Shown here in pieces: positions 39,362 to 47,348 of a stretch of DNA of 48,845 nucleotides. Every line of letters starts with the position of its first letter. Positions within the stretch are counted from its first letter, which is position 1. A model generated the notes under the pieces. The model saw nothing but the letters and a program-made list of their open reading frames with translations. It made no database searches and had not been told where the DNA came from. Location: assembly GCA_964369145.1 (NCBI GenBank), contig CAYJEE010000004.1, positions 1-48,845 on the forward strand. The letters are read 5' to 3'. The stretch is from UBA910 sp964369145 (GTDB taxonomy: Bacteria; Patescibacteriota; Minisyncoccia; Phycocordibacterales; DATDWN01). The translations under genes and the position numbers were made by a program.

Positions 39362-40866
39362 ATTTCCTTGAGAGGTTCTGGGTCGGTGATATTCATGATG
39401 CGTTTGTAGACAGTTTCTGCTGAGATGACACAAATAGGCATACCGATTCCTGGGTTGGTATTTGCTCCTACAAAGTAAAGGTCTTTTACTTTTTTTGAGA
39501 TGTTGTTTGGTCGCCATAGTGCAGACTGACTCAAGGTGTGCGCGAGTCCGAGAGCACTTCCTTTGTAGCTGTTGTAGTCTTTTTCAAAATCCTTCACACA
39601 GTACATTTTTTTGTATTCAATATGATCTTTGAGTCCTGACATACCCATGTGTTTTTCCATGAGGTCAAGCACGAGAGTACTCCAGTGTTCGAGGTCTTTT
39701 TCGGTGTATTCGAGTCCTGAAGCGATCGGTACAAGCACAAATAAGTTTTCTTTCCCTTCGGGTGCAACGGTTGGATCAGTTTTTCCTGGTGCACAGACAT
39801 AGAGTGATGGGTCACTCGGGAATGTTGGCGAATCAAAAATCTCTTTAAAATGTGCATCCCAGTGTTCAGAAAAGAGAAGGCTGTGGTGAGTGATAGAGTC
39901 GAATTTTTTCCCAACCCCGAGGTACATAATAAACGCACTTGGAGCCATTTTCTTTTTCTCCCAGTACTTTTCGCTGTGATCACTGTGTGGTGCATCGAGA
40001 AGGGTGTGTTCTGTGTGATGCATATCAGCGTTTGATACGACAATATCAGCATGCACTATCTCACCGGATTCGAGCTCTATACCGACAGCTTTTTTGTCTT
40101 CAGTAAGGATTCTCTTTACGGGGCTGTTGAGGTGGATATGAGCACCGTATTTTTCTGCCACCTGAGTAATTGCCTTTGGAAGCTCGTAAATGCCTTTATC
40201 TGGGTACCAGACACCGAGATCGAAGTCTACGTGGTTCATGAGTCTGTATATGCCCGGAGCGTCTTTTGGTGCGGTACCGAGGAGTACCATCTGAAACTGC
40301 ATCACTTTACGAAGGATTTCTGACTTGAAGGTGCGATTGATTATCTTTTCCATGGTGTTAAAGATTTCAAGTTTTCTACCTTCTTGCATGGTGCGCTTAT
40401 TGAAGAAATCAAAAAAAGAATCATAATTTTTATACATGAACTCTTTTTTTGCAATATCGTACTGACGTTTTGATTCATCGAGATAGTCAACAAGTTTCTG
40501 TGCAGAACCAGGCTCGATTGATTCAAAAAGTCGGGCATTTTTTTCTCTGTCAGAATAAAAATCATAGTGAGCACCCTCGCTTTTAAGAAACACTCGATAT
40601 GATGGGGAGAGACGAGAGAGTTTCAAGTAATCATGGATATTTTCTCCGAGAGTATTGAAAAAATCTTCAAAAACATCAGGCATCATATACCATGAAGGCC
40701 CCATATCAAAAGTGTATCCGTGTTCTTGAATAAGTCTTGCTCTTCCACCAATCTGATCATTCTTTTCGTATACATGCACCTCGAATCCTTTTTTCGCGAG
40801 AAGTGCGGCAAGAGAAATCCCTCCGAATCCTGCACCGATTATGATTATTTTTTTAGTGTGAGACAT
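39358..40866 (-). CDS. crtI: phytoene desaturase CrtI-type
   Basis: 502 residues. FAD-binding GAGFGG (11-16), the ribose-binding acid in VYEKND, GGRA (40-43), then FDMGPSWYMMPDVFEDFF, and the C-terminal carotenoid-desaturase signature FVGANTNPGIGMPICVISAE. CrtI turns phytoene into lycopene by successive desaturations at the membrane. Its start overlaps the end of crtB by 14 bases. The family is clear; the number of desaturation steps cannot be read from sequence. Confidence 0.93.
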   Translation of the reverse strand: MSHTKKIIIIGAGFGGISLAALLAKKGFEVHVYEKNDQIGGRARLIQEHGYTFDMGPSWYMMPDVFEDFFNTLGENIHDYLKLSRLSPSYRVFLKSEGAHYDFYSDREKNARLFESIEPGSAQKLVDYLDESKRQYDIAKKEFMYKNYDSFFDFFNKRTMQEGRKLEIFNTMEKIINRTFKSEILRKVMQFQMVLLGTAPKDAPGIYRLMNHVDFDLGVWYPDKGIYELPKAITQVAEKYGAHIHLNSPVKRILTEDKKAVGIELESGEIVHADIVVSNADMHHTEHTLLDAPHSDHSEKYWEKKKMAPSAFIMYLGVGKKFDSITHHSLLFSEHWDAHFKEIFDSPTFPSDPSLYVCAPGKTDPTVAPEGKENLFVLVPIASGLEYTEKDLEHWSTLVLDLMEKHMGMSGLKDHIEYKKMYCVKDFEKDYNSYKGSALGLAHTLSQSALWRPNNISKKVKDLYFVGANTNPGIGMPICVISAETVYKRIMNITDPEPLKEI

Positions 40867-41701
40867 ATGTTTTTATGATAAGCCATAATTTTTCTAATGT
40901 AGTTGAACGTGCTCTTCGTGTGAAAATATCGTACTGTTGTTGCTCAATTTTGTCGAGAATTTTTTCGTACAGTCGAGAAGCAAGTCGTACGGGGAACTGG
41001 CCTTTGTGTGAGAGCATACAGATACCGAGTTCTGCTTCTTTAAAGAGTTGTCGTGCTCGAAGTATCTCAAATTTCATAAGTTGAATAAATTCAGGTGACA
41101 TGTGCTTTTGGTTAATCATGGACTCAGTCACATGGAAATGTTGCATGTCTTCTGTAGGTATATAGATACGTCCTCTGTCTCCATAGTCTTCGTTGATATC
41201 TCTGAGGAAATTTGTGAGCTGCATCGCTTCACCAAGTTTTGCTGCATACCGAAATGCTTCTGGGTCGTAATATCCGATAATATAGGTCAGCATAAGTCCT
41301 ACAGTTTCTGCAGATCCGTGCATGTATGCGCGGAGATCATCATATGTTGTATATCGTGAGACGGTCAGATCTTGTATCATTGCGTCGATAAAAGTCATGC
41401 TGAGTTCAAGTGGTATGTCGTATCGTTTAAAGATGTGTGCGGTTGCGTGCAGGAGTGCGTGGTCACTTTTTTGAGTACGGTATGCGTCTTCCCAGTCTTG
41501 TTTCCATTGATTGAGTAGTTCCTTAGGGTTACTTCCAGGTGCAGGATTGTCCACAAACTCATCTGGGGTCCGTACGAATGCATATAAGATAAATACAACC
41601 TCTTTTATCTCACGAGGGAAAAAGAGTGTGGCAAGGTAGTAGCTTGTACCGTATTTCTTTTCAATAGATTGAGCTTGAAAGATTGTGTCTGTGTGTATCA
41701 T
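40853..41701 (-). CDS. crtB: phytoene synthase
   Basis: 282 residues. The substrate-binding Asp motifs are DEFVD (47-51, in FVRTPDEFVDNP) and DINED (168-172, in QLTNFLRDINEDYGDRGRIY). It condenses two GGPP to phytoene. Its ATG overlaps the stop of the prenyl synthase gene (ATGA) and its end overlaps crtI, so crtE-crtB-crtI form a tightly coupled operon. Squalene synthase-type activity is less likely given the crtI neighbour. Confidence 0.94.
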   Translation of the reverse strand: MIHTDTIFQAQSIEKKYGTSYYLATLFFPREIKEVVFILYAFVRTPDEFVDNPAPGSNPKELLNQWKQDWEDAYRTQKSDHALLHATAHIFKRYDIPLELSMTFIDAMIQDLTVSRYTTYDDLRAYMHGSAETVGLMLTYIIGYYDPEAFRYAAKLGEAMQLTNFLRDINEDYGDRGRIYIPTEDMQHFHVTESMINQKHMSPEFIQLMKFEILRARQLFKEAELGICMLSHKGQFPVRLASRLYEKILDKIEQQQYDIFTRRARSTTLEKLWLIIKTYVSH

Positions 41702-42756
41702 GCGGTGCGATGGTTTAGAAGTGCGAGGATTGAAATAAACAAAGATTCATCATCTGGACTCAAGTGTGCTTCTGTTATAGAAAGCATGCTTTCTTCAGTA
41801 TACTCCTGTATGAGTTTTTGTGCATACGAAATACTTCCTGATTCTATAAATAAATTGCGAACAGCAAGAGGGTCAAGGAGGTTTTTCGGAGTATTACAAA
41901 ACGTACTCAGAGTTTCTGTAAACTGAGGGTTTGCATGTGTGCGAATATATTGAGAGAGGAGCGTGTGCTGATTTTCCTGTAGATCTGCGAAGAGTTCTTT
42001 TTTTGTTTCAGTTGGGTTGCCGATCACATCCAGAATATCATCTTGGATTTGGAAAATTATACCGATCTTTTCTCCAAAAGAGAGTACAAAAGGAACCAAA
42101 TCGTCTCTATGTGCAATCAGTGCTCCAATATGAAGTGGACGGGCAAATGAATAATACGCTGTTTTGAGCTTATTTTTTTCATTGATTGCTTCTGTGGTTG
42201 CAACTTTTTGTGTTGTAAGGTTGATATCAAGCATTTGACCAATGCACACTTCATCAACGAGTAGTGTAAACACTTTTCGGATAGCATCACGAGTACTTGG
42301 TGTAGACCATGAAGGATCATTGAGGAGTTCAAATACATGGTTAAACAATATGTCGCCAGCAAGGATCGCCTGACTTTCGCTTGCACGAGAAAAATTATGA
42401 TCAAGGTTTGTTGCTTCGAGAGACTGTTTTGTGTGAGTGTGTATGGTGGGGATACCGTGTCGTACAAGTGCTTCATCCATAATATCGTCATGAATCAAGC
42501 AAAATATATGGAACAATTCTATAGCAACAAGTAGAGGTGCAATATCTTCAAGAGAAGCATCTTTGTGCTGATGTGCGTAGAGTGACCATACGATAAATGG
42601 TCTGAGGCGTTTTCCACCGGTACTTACTTTTTGTATGTGAGAAAGTATAGAGAGGACAGAGGGGTTTGATGTTATGTTTGTGTATGCGGTGTGTTTTGAC
42701 GCAAGATGGCGGGCAAGGAGTAGATCAAAGTTATGTTTAAACGAAACTATGTCCAT
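41698..42756 (-). CDS. crtE: polyprenyl diphosphate synthase (GGPP synthase candidate)
   Basis: 352 residues. Motif GGKRLRP (47-53), first Asp-rich motif DDIMD (90-94) and second DDILD (239-243). It makes the prenyl diphosphate used by CrtB. Residue 85, five before the first motif, is Phe; in related enzymes an aromatic residue there shortens the product, so chain length (C15 or C20) is uncertain. The gene is first in the operon and has aaagga before the ATG. An extended loop (about 110-130) is unusual. Confidence 0.9.
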   Translation of the reverse strand: MDIVSFKHNFDLLLARHLASKHTAYTNITSNPSVLSILSHIQKVSTGGKRLRPFIVWSLYAHQHKDASLEDIAPLLVAIELFHIFCLIHDDIMDEALVRHGIPTIHTHTKQSLEATNLDHNFSRASESQAILAGDILFNHVFELLNDPSWSTPSTRDAIRKVFTLLVDEVCIGQMLDINLTTQKVATTEAINEKNKLKTAYYSFARPLHIGALIAHRDDLVPFVLSFGEKIGIIFQIQDDILDVIGNPTETKKELFADLQENQHTLLSQYIRTHANPQFTETLSTFCNTPKNLLDPLAVRNLFIESGSISYAQKLIQEYTEESMLSITEAHLSPDDESLFISILALLNHRTA

Positions 42757-42825
42757 ATAATATTCCTTTTACTTTAGCGTACTTGCTGGTTTTTGTATAC
42801 AGGTGATGTGCGGTATACTGTATGT

Positions 42826-43107
42826 ATGGATTCTTTATATAAAGCAGATATATTCTTTTTGGTCACTACTGTTGTAGTGATACTTGTAGGGTTACTTATT
42901 GCGCTTGTGCTTATATATCTTTTGCGTATTTTGTCAGATGTAAAAAAACTCTCTCAGAAAGTAAGAAAAGAAGGAGAGTCTATAGTAGAAGATATTGAAG
43001 ACTTGCGTGAAAATCTAAAAAGGAACACAATTAAACTATCGGATATCCTTTCTTTTGGTTTTCTCAAGAAAAAGGGTGTGCGTAAAAACATTAAAAAAAG
43101 TAATTAA
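42826..43107 (+). CDS. small membrane protein with coiled coil
   Basis: 93 residues: one membrane segment (FFLVTTVVVILVGLLIALVLIYL, here FFLVTTVVVILVG + LLIALVLIYL) and a basic/acidic coiled coil (LSQKVRKEGESIVEDIEDL). The ATG follows a TATACT box by 6 bases. It precedes the YtxH-like gene by 11 bases and probably shares its transcript. Confidence 0.65.
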   Translation: MDSLYKADIFFLVTTVVVILVGLLIALVLIYLLRILSDVKKLSQKVRKEGESIVEDIEDLRENLKRNTIKLSDILSFGFLKKKGVRKNIKKSN

Positions 43108-43118
43108 TCTATTCATTC

Positions 43119-43475
43119 ATGGCAAAGAAACAAGAAAGTGGTGTGGCAGTAGCGGTAAGTTTGGGGGCTCTCGCAGCTCTTTCAGCAGGAGCATACTTTT
43201 TGTACGGAACAAAAGAAGGTGCAAAGAAACGAGTAAAAATCAAAGGATGGATGCTTAAAGCAAAAGGAGAAGTGCTTGAAAAAATGGAATCACTAAAAGA
43301 TGTCAATGAAGAGACATATAATAATGTGTTGTCTACAGTGATGAAAAAGTATGAGGGTCTTAAAAATGTTGATCAAAGTGAGGTTGCCTCATTGGTTACA
43401 GATCTAAAGAAACATTGGAAAAATATCAAGAAGCATCTTGATACTGCCACAAAAGTAAAAAAAGGTAAGAAATAG
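43119..43475 (+). CDS. YtxH-like small envelope protein
   Basis: 118 residues: a Gly/Ala-rich membrane segment (VAVAVSLGALAALSAGAYFLY) directly followed by GTKEGAKKRVKIKGWM and a helical tail, the YtxH/DUF948-like pattern. Role unknown; often linked with stress or envelope. It overlaps nothing and ends at the terminator 43482-43513. Confidence 0.72.
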   Translation: MAKKQESGVAVAVSLGALAALSAGAYFLYGTKEGAKKRVKIKGWMLKAKGEVLEKMESLKDVNEETYNNVLSTVMKKYEGLKNVDQSEVASLVTDLKKHWKNIKKHLDTATKVKKGKK

Positions 43476-43481
43476 AAATAA

Positions 43482-43513
43482 CAACAAAAAACCGCCACAG
43501 GGCGGTTTTTTGT
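43482..43513. terminator. bidirectional terminator
   Basis: 14-bp stem (aacaaaaaaccgcc, ggcggttttttgtt) with an acag loop. It also serves the convergent MFS gene. Confidence 0.9.
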
Positions 43514-43515
43514 TA

Positions 43516-44706
43516 CTATTTGGTATCCATCAAAGCGAGGCTCCAGTGGGTGCTCAGGATTACGATAATACCGATCACGAGAAAGATATAGTTGTATGAC
43601 AAAAATGTAAGACAAAGTGTTGCAATGAGCGGTGCAATGATAAATGCAATCGGACGAGTCGTGCGGTACATGCTGATCTCATCTGTATCACCTGACCCAA
43701 CTTGCTTAAAGAAGAAAGAATCTGAAGTGATTTCTACAAAAGATGCGCCGGTACGAGTGAGAAAGAGAATGATTGTCCACAACACAAAACTTTTTACGGT
43801 TATAAAACTCATAAGGAGAGTAGAAAGTCCCATGATTACAAACCCGATAGTTAAAATTTCTTTCTCCCCGTATTTTTCATCGGCAAGTTTGCCGATAGGG
43901 AGTTCGAAGAGTGCAAAAGGAAGGAGCATGATGGTAAACATAACACCAATTTCTCCCCAAGAAAAACCAATATATTTTGAAAGGTATACTGGGGTGTAAA
44001 TAATCATGAATGCATAAAAGAGCTGGAGTGACAGGTGTGTGATAAATATATTTGATAAGTTTTTGTGTGTCAGGTAGGTGTTGATTGTCTCGCGTATCTT
44101 GAGATGTGCAACAGGGATATCAACATAGCGGTTGAAGTATTTTTTAATACAAAAAAATAGGGGGAGTAAGAAGAGGAGGGAAGCCATGTATACACGATGG
44201 TAGTAGTTATCAATCAGTATCAACCCGACAATACTTGGCGAAATAACAAGAGTGATATTTGCGAGAGTGAGATACATGCCACGGATACCCCCTGTTTTTG
44301 TTTCGTCGGTTGATTCGCTTTCGAGAAATACATCGAGGTTGAAGAGGATAATCGGTACAATAATCTGATGAATCAAGAAGTAGCACCCTACGAGAAACGC
44401 TGTGTCTGTGAGTGCGAGACCGAGGGTTGCAAGAATCTCAATAGTGATAGCATACAGGGTAATCTTGTAATTGCCGACTGTATTTAAAATCTTTGAGATA
44501 TTAAGTAAGAAGATGAGGTTTATGAGGGAACTGATGATGTAGAGCACACTTACTTGTGATTCTGAGAAAAATTGTGAAAGAAGGGAAGAGTTTACATAGA
44601 TAATAAAAAAGTAATGAAAGGAGAGGAAAATGTTGGATGCGTATATAACTGTGAGAAGTTTGTTTTGTTTTACGCGAGTAGAAATATTTGAAAGAATGAA
44701 ATCCAT
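43516..44706 (-). CDS. major facilitator superfamily transporter
   Basis: 396 residues with about 12 membrane segments. The loop LPIGKLADEKYGEKEILTIG is the MFS motif A-type G-x-L-a-D-r-x-G. Substrate unknown. The start at 44706 follows a TATACT box by 8 bases. It lies between a terminator and the large inverted repeat. Confidence 0.82.
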   Translation of the reverse strand: MDFILSNISTRVKQNKLLTVIYASNIFLSFHYFFIIYVNSSLLSQFFSESQVSVLYIISSLINLIFLLNISKILNTVGNYKITLYAITIEILATLGLALTDTAFLVGCYFLIHQIIVPIILFNLDVFLESESTDETKTGGIRGMYLTLANITLVISPSIVGLILIDNYYHRVYMASLLFLLPLFFCIKKYFNRYVDIPVAHLKIRETINTYLTHKNLSNIFITHLSLQLFYAFMIIYTPVYLSKYIGFSWGEIGVMFTIMLLPFALFELPIGKLADEKYGEKEILTIGFVIMGLSTLLMSFITVKSFVLWTIILFLTRTGASFVEITSDSFFFKQVGSGDTDEISMYRTTRPIAFIIAPLIATLCLTFLSYNYIFLVIGIIVILSTHWSLALMDTK

Positions 44707-44763
44707 ATTTATATAGTATAGCGGAAAATGGTGTGTGGACAAAATTTTTTAGTTTGTATTATC

Positions 44764-44913
44764 GGAACCCACTCATGCACCTTTCCGGAGCTGCCCAAAA
44801 GTCTCCAGCGAGCACTTTTGGATGTCCTCGGGTCTGAGTTGTCAAGAACGGGATGCCTTGACAACACCGGCTCAGACCCTGCGGATGCTCCGGAAAGGTG
44901 CATGAGCGGTTCC
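44764..44913. repeat. large nested inverted repeat, three-way junction
   Basis: Outer stem: ggaacc (44764-44769) and a perfect 20-bp arm (44772-44791) pair with 44887-44906 and ggttcc (44908-44913). Inside are two further hairpins: ccaaaagt/acttttgg (44795-44802, 44814-44821) and gggtctgag plus ttgtcaag (44830-44846) with cttgacaa (44857-44864) and ctcagaccc (44871-44879). It is GC-rich in an AT-rich gap and encodes no protein. It could be an RNA or a mobile-element end. The rest of the 44707-45017 gap holds the promoter at 44971. Confidence 0.8.
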
Positions 44914-44970
44914 TGATTTTAGTGACAAAATAGGCCTAAAACTAAGGGTAGAATGGCAATGTGCAGGTAG

Positions 44971-44999
44971 TTGACAAATACACTATACAGGTGTATAAT
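44971..44999 (+). promoter_or_regulatory. consensus promoter with operator-like repeat
   Basis: Perfect TTGACA (44971-44976) and TATAAT (44994-44999), 17-bp spacer, TG before the -10. atacac (44978-44983) and gtgtat (44991-44996) form an inverted repeat across the spacer, a candidate operator. Confidence 0.8.
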
Positions 45000-45017
45000 A
45001 TATATTAGGAGGGTGAT

Positions 45018-45269
45018 ATGAAACTCACTCGAATTCTTTCTCGTTTAGTTCTGGCCACAACCGGCCAGGACCTTGTCGAATACGCTTTGATGGCCGGCTT
45101 CGTTGCTGTCGCCGCCGGGGCGATCATGCCCAGTGTCTCCGAAAACATCGGCCTGCTTTTTCACAAGGCCGCCTGTTATGCCGAGGGGAAGGTTATTGAC
45201 TCGACTCCGGAAGGTCGTACAAGCCAACGGTGCCTGGTGTCCCCGCCGCCGACCGGAGGTGGACAATAA
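45018..45269 (+). CDS. Flp-type pilin-like protein, GC-rich
   Basis: 83 residues. The core TGQDLVEYALMAGFVAVAAG is the signature of Flp/Fap type IVb pilins (conserved E and Y next to a hydrophobic helix). In Tad systems these are cut by a TadV peptidase and polymerised by TadA; none of those genes is in the window. The C-terminal part (CYAEGKVIDSTPEGRTSQRC) has two cysteines and a Pro/Gly-rich end. A GGAGG ribosome binding site and perfect promoter precede it. Codon use is strongly GC-rich compared with neighbours, suggesting acquisition. Confidence 0.8.
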   Translation: MKLTRILSRLVLATTGQDLVEYALMAGFVAVAAGAIMPSVSENIGLLFHKAACYAEGKVIDSTPEGRTSQRCLVSPPPTGGGQ

Positions 45270-45370
45270 TGGATTCGAATATGATCCGAATTGTCTGTGC
45301 CGCACTTGCGGCGCTCTTTCTGGGCATCATCATCATGCGACGACGCCCCGACAACAACCACGAGGAGTAG
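45269..45370 (+). CDS. 33-residue single-span membrane peptide
   Basis: MDSNMIRIVCAALAALFLGI followed by IIMRRRPDNNHEE. One membrane segment and a basic stop-transfer end. The ATG overlaps the stop of the Flp-like gene by one base (TAATG) and GGAGGT lies 9 bases upstream, so the two are co-translated. GC-rich like its partner. Possibly an accessory to the Flp-like protein (inference). Confidence 0.65.
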   Translation: MDSNMIRIVCAALAALFLGIIIMRRRPDNNHEE

Positions 45371-45423
45371 TAATACTCCTCGCAACCAAAATGCCGATCG
45401 GGCTTTCCCGACCGGCATTTTTT
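45361..45423 (+). terminator. double terminator of the Flp-like cassette
   Basis: First hairpin cgaggagta/tactcctcg (45361-45382); second aaaatgccg-a-tcggg with cccga-c-cggcatttt (45388-45421) and a T run. The second also faces the end of the RNase J gene. Confidence 0.85.
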
Positions 45424-45445
45424 CTCGCTATTTTTTTAATCTTAT

Positions 45446-47275
45446 TTATACCCCCAAGATTACAGGGATCACGATCGGTTTCTTTGCGGTCTTTTGGTAG
45501 AGGTATCGGCCGACGTTGTCTGCGACGTTTGCTTTGACGTAGTCGAAGTTGATAGGGTTCATACCACGAGTGGTATCTTCAACTGTTTTTTTGATAATCT
45601 GACGTGTCTGGTTTAAGAGGTCTTGTGATTCTCGGAGGTACACAAATCCTCGAGAGATGATGTCTGGAGATTTTTTGAGTTTACCTGTCTTTGCGTTTAC
45701 ACTTGCGACGATCATAAAGATACCGTCTTGCGCGAGAGTCTTTCGGTCTCGGATCACAAGCTCCTGTACATCTCCAATAGAGAAGCCGTCTACCATCACC
45801 ACGTTATCAGGAGCTGATTCCTTGAGACGAACAAATTTTGTACCTTCTTCTTGGATTTCAAGAATCGCACCGTTGTCTGGAACAATGATGTGTTCTGGAG
45901 GCATACCGACGATTGATTTTGCCAAGTCTTCATGTACGCGAAGCATATAGTGGCTTCCGTGCATTGGCATAAAGTACTTCGCCTTTACTTTTTTATGGAT
46001 CCATTCGAGCTCGCCACGGTTTCCGTGTCCTGTTGAGTGGATATATACATCAGATGATCGGTAGTGGATGATTTTTGCACCCTGTCGAGCGAGGTTGTCT
46101 TTGAGTTTCTGTACCGCTTTTTCGTTTCCTGGAATGATCGAAGAAGAGAGGAGGACTGTGTCGCGAGGAGTTACTTTGAAGTACTTGTGGGTCTTGTTGG
46201 ACATACGCATAAGCGCAGCAAACTCGTCTCCCTGTGCACCGGTCGCAAGTACGATAATACGATCAGGTGGGTAGTTTTCCATATCATCTGAAGTGATGAT
46301 CGTATCTTTCTTGATCTTGAGCATGTTCATGTTGAGAACAATCTCAATATTGTTTTTCATACTTCGTCCTTCGACTACAACTTTCTTTCCGTATTTCTCA
46401 GAAATTTCGATAATTTTCATTACGCGCTCGAGCTGTGAAGCAAATGTTCCGATAATCAGACGGCTCTTTGTATGTTTGATAATCTCTTCGAGGTTTTCAT
46501 GCACGAGACGCTCTGGGGTAGAGAAGCCTTGGTTGTCTACGTTTGTCGAGTCCATCATCAAAAACAAAACTTTCTCGTTTTCAAATCGTGAAAATTCTTT
46601 TTCCTCTGCTTCTGTCGGCACGCCATTTACGTGATCGAGCTTGATATCTCCTGGAGTCACCAAACATCCGTATGGGGTATCAATAATAATACCCATTGAA
46701 TCTGGAATCGTATGTGTCACTGCAAAAAATCGCACTTTGAGTTTACCGAGCACAATCGTGTCTTCTTTTTCTACTACACGAATATCAAGTGCAGGTAAAT
46801 GAGGGAACTCTTCTTGGCGCTTTTTCACCATGATCGAAGTGAGGGCTCGGGTATAAAGCGGTGGGTTGCCGATACGATCCATGATGTAAGGGATACCACC
46901 GATGTGGTCGAGGTGTCCGTGAGTGATAATCACACCTCGGATTTTATCCTTTCGATCCTCGAGGTATTTTGTGTTTGGGAGGATGTAGTCTACACCTGGT
47001 GTATCATCATCTTTAAACTGAAAACCCATGTCGATAACCACAATGTCATCCTTGTACTCAATAAGAGTCATGTTTTTACCGATTTCTTCTACTCCACCAA
47101 GTGGAATAATACGAATCGAATCTCCTGCAGGAGGGATCACGTCGTCTTGTTTTTTGACGGTACGTACGTGAGTGGTGTGTGGTCGTCCAAACCCGCGTTT
47201 CATGGGTCGAGGACTTCTCTCGGGTCGTGAGTGTTGAGTTGACTCTGTGTTGTTGTGTGTATCTGATGGGTTCAT
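45446..47275 (-). CDS. rnj: ribonuclease J
   Basis: 609 residues. Metallo-beta-lactamase/beta-CASP RNase with THGHLDHIGG (118-127), VTHTIPDS, PGDIKLDH, and the beta-CASP motif FMPMHGSHYML. RNase J combines 5'-3' exonuclease and endonuclease activity in mRNA decay and RNA maturation. About 50 N-terminal residues form a basic, disordered extension (SRPERSPRPMKRGFGRPH) not found in Bacillus enzymes, possibly for RNA binding. It is a single gene here, with RNase E-type enzymes not seen. Confidence 0.96.
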   Translation of the reverse strand: MNPSDTHNNTESTQHSRPERSPRPMKRGFGRPHTTHVRTVKKQDDVIPPAGDSIRIIPLGGVEEIGKNMTLIEYKDDIVVIDMGFQFKDDDTPGVDYILPNTKYLEDRKDKIRGVIITHGHLDHIGGIPYIMDRIGNPPLYTRALTSIMVKKRQEEFPHLPALDIRVVEKEDTIVLGKLKVRFFAVTHTIPDSMGIIIDTPYGCLVTPGDIKLDHVNGVPTEAEEKEFSRFENEKVLFLMMDSTNVDNQGFSTPERLVHENLEEIIKHTKSRLIIGTFASQLERVMKIIEISEKYGKKVVVEGRSMKNNIEIVLNMNMLKIKKDTIITSDDMENYPPDRIIVLATGAQGDEFAALMRMSNKTHKYFKVTPRDTVLLSSSIIPGNEKAVQKLKDNLARQGAKIIHYRSSDVYIHSTGHGNRGELEWIHKKVKAKYFMPMHGSHYMLRVHEDLAKSIVGMPPEHIIVPDNGAILEIQEEGTKFVRLKESAPDNVVMVDGFSIGDVQELVIRDRKTLAQDGIFMIVASVNAKTGKLKKSPDIISRGFVYLRESQDLLNQTRQIIKKTVEDTTRGMNPINFDYVKANVADNVGRYLYQKTAKKPIVIPVILGV

Positions 47276-47292
47276 AGTGTTAATTTAAAATT

Positions 47293-47339
47293 CAAAAATC
47301 AAAATGGAAAATGTGGATGCTCTCGTTTTGATTTTTGAT
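47293..47339 (-). terminator. terminator after the peptide-binding protein gene
   Basis: 13-bp AT-rich stem (tcaaaaatcaaaa at 47293-47305, ttttgatttttga at 47327-47339) between the two minus-strand genes. Confidence 0.65.
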
Positions 47340-47348
47340 ATTTACTTT

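Noticed and set aside
44764..44913. Integron attC site.
   Set aside because: The expected core sites (GTTRRRY and its complement) are not at the ends, and no integrase or further cassettes are seen.
45045..45537. Long frames in other registers over the Flp-like cassette.
   Set aside because: They lack start signals and recognisable motifs, and arise from the GC-rich composition.
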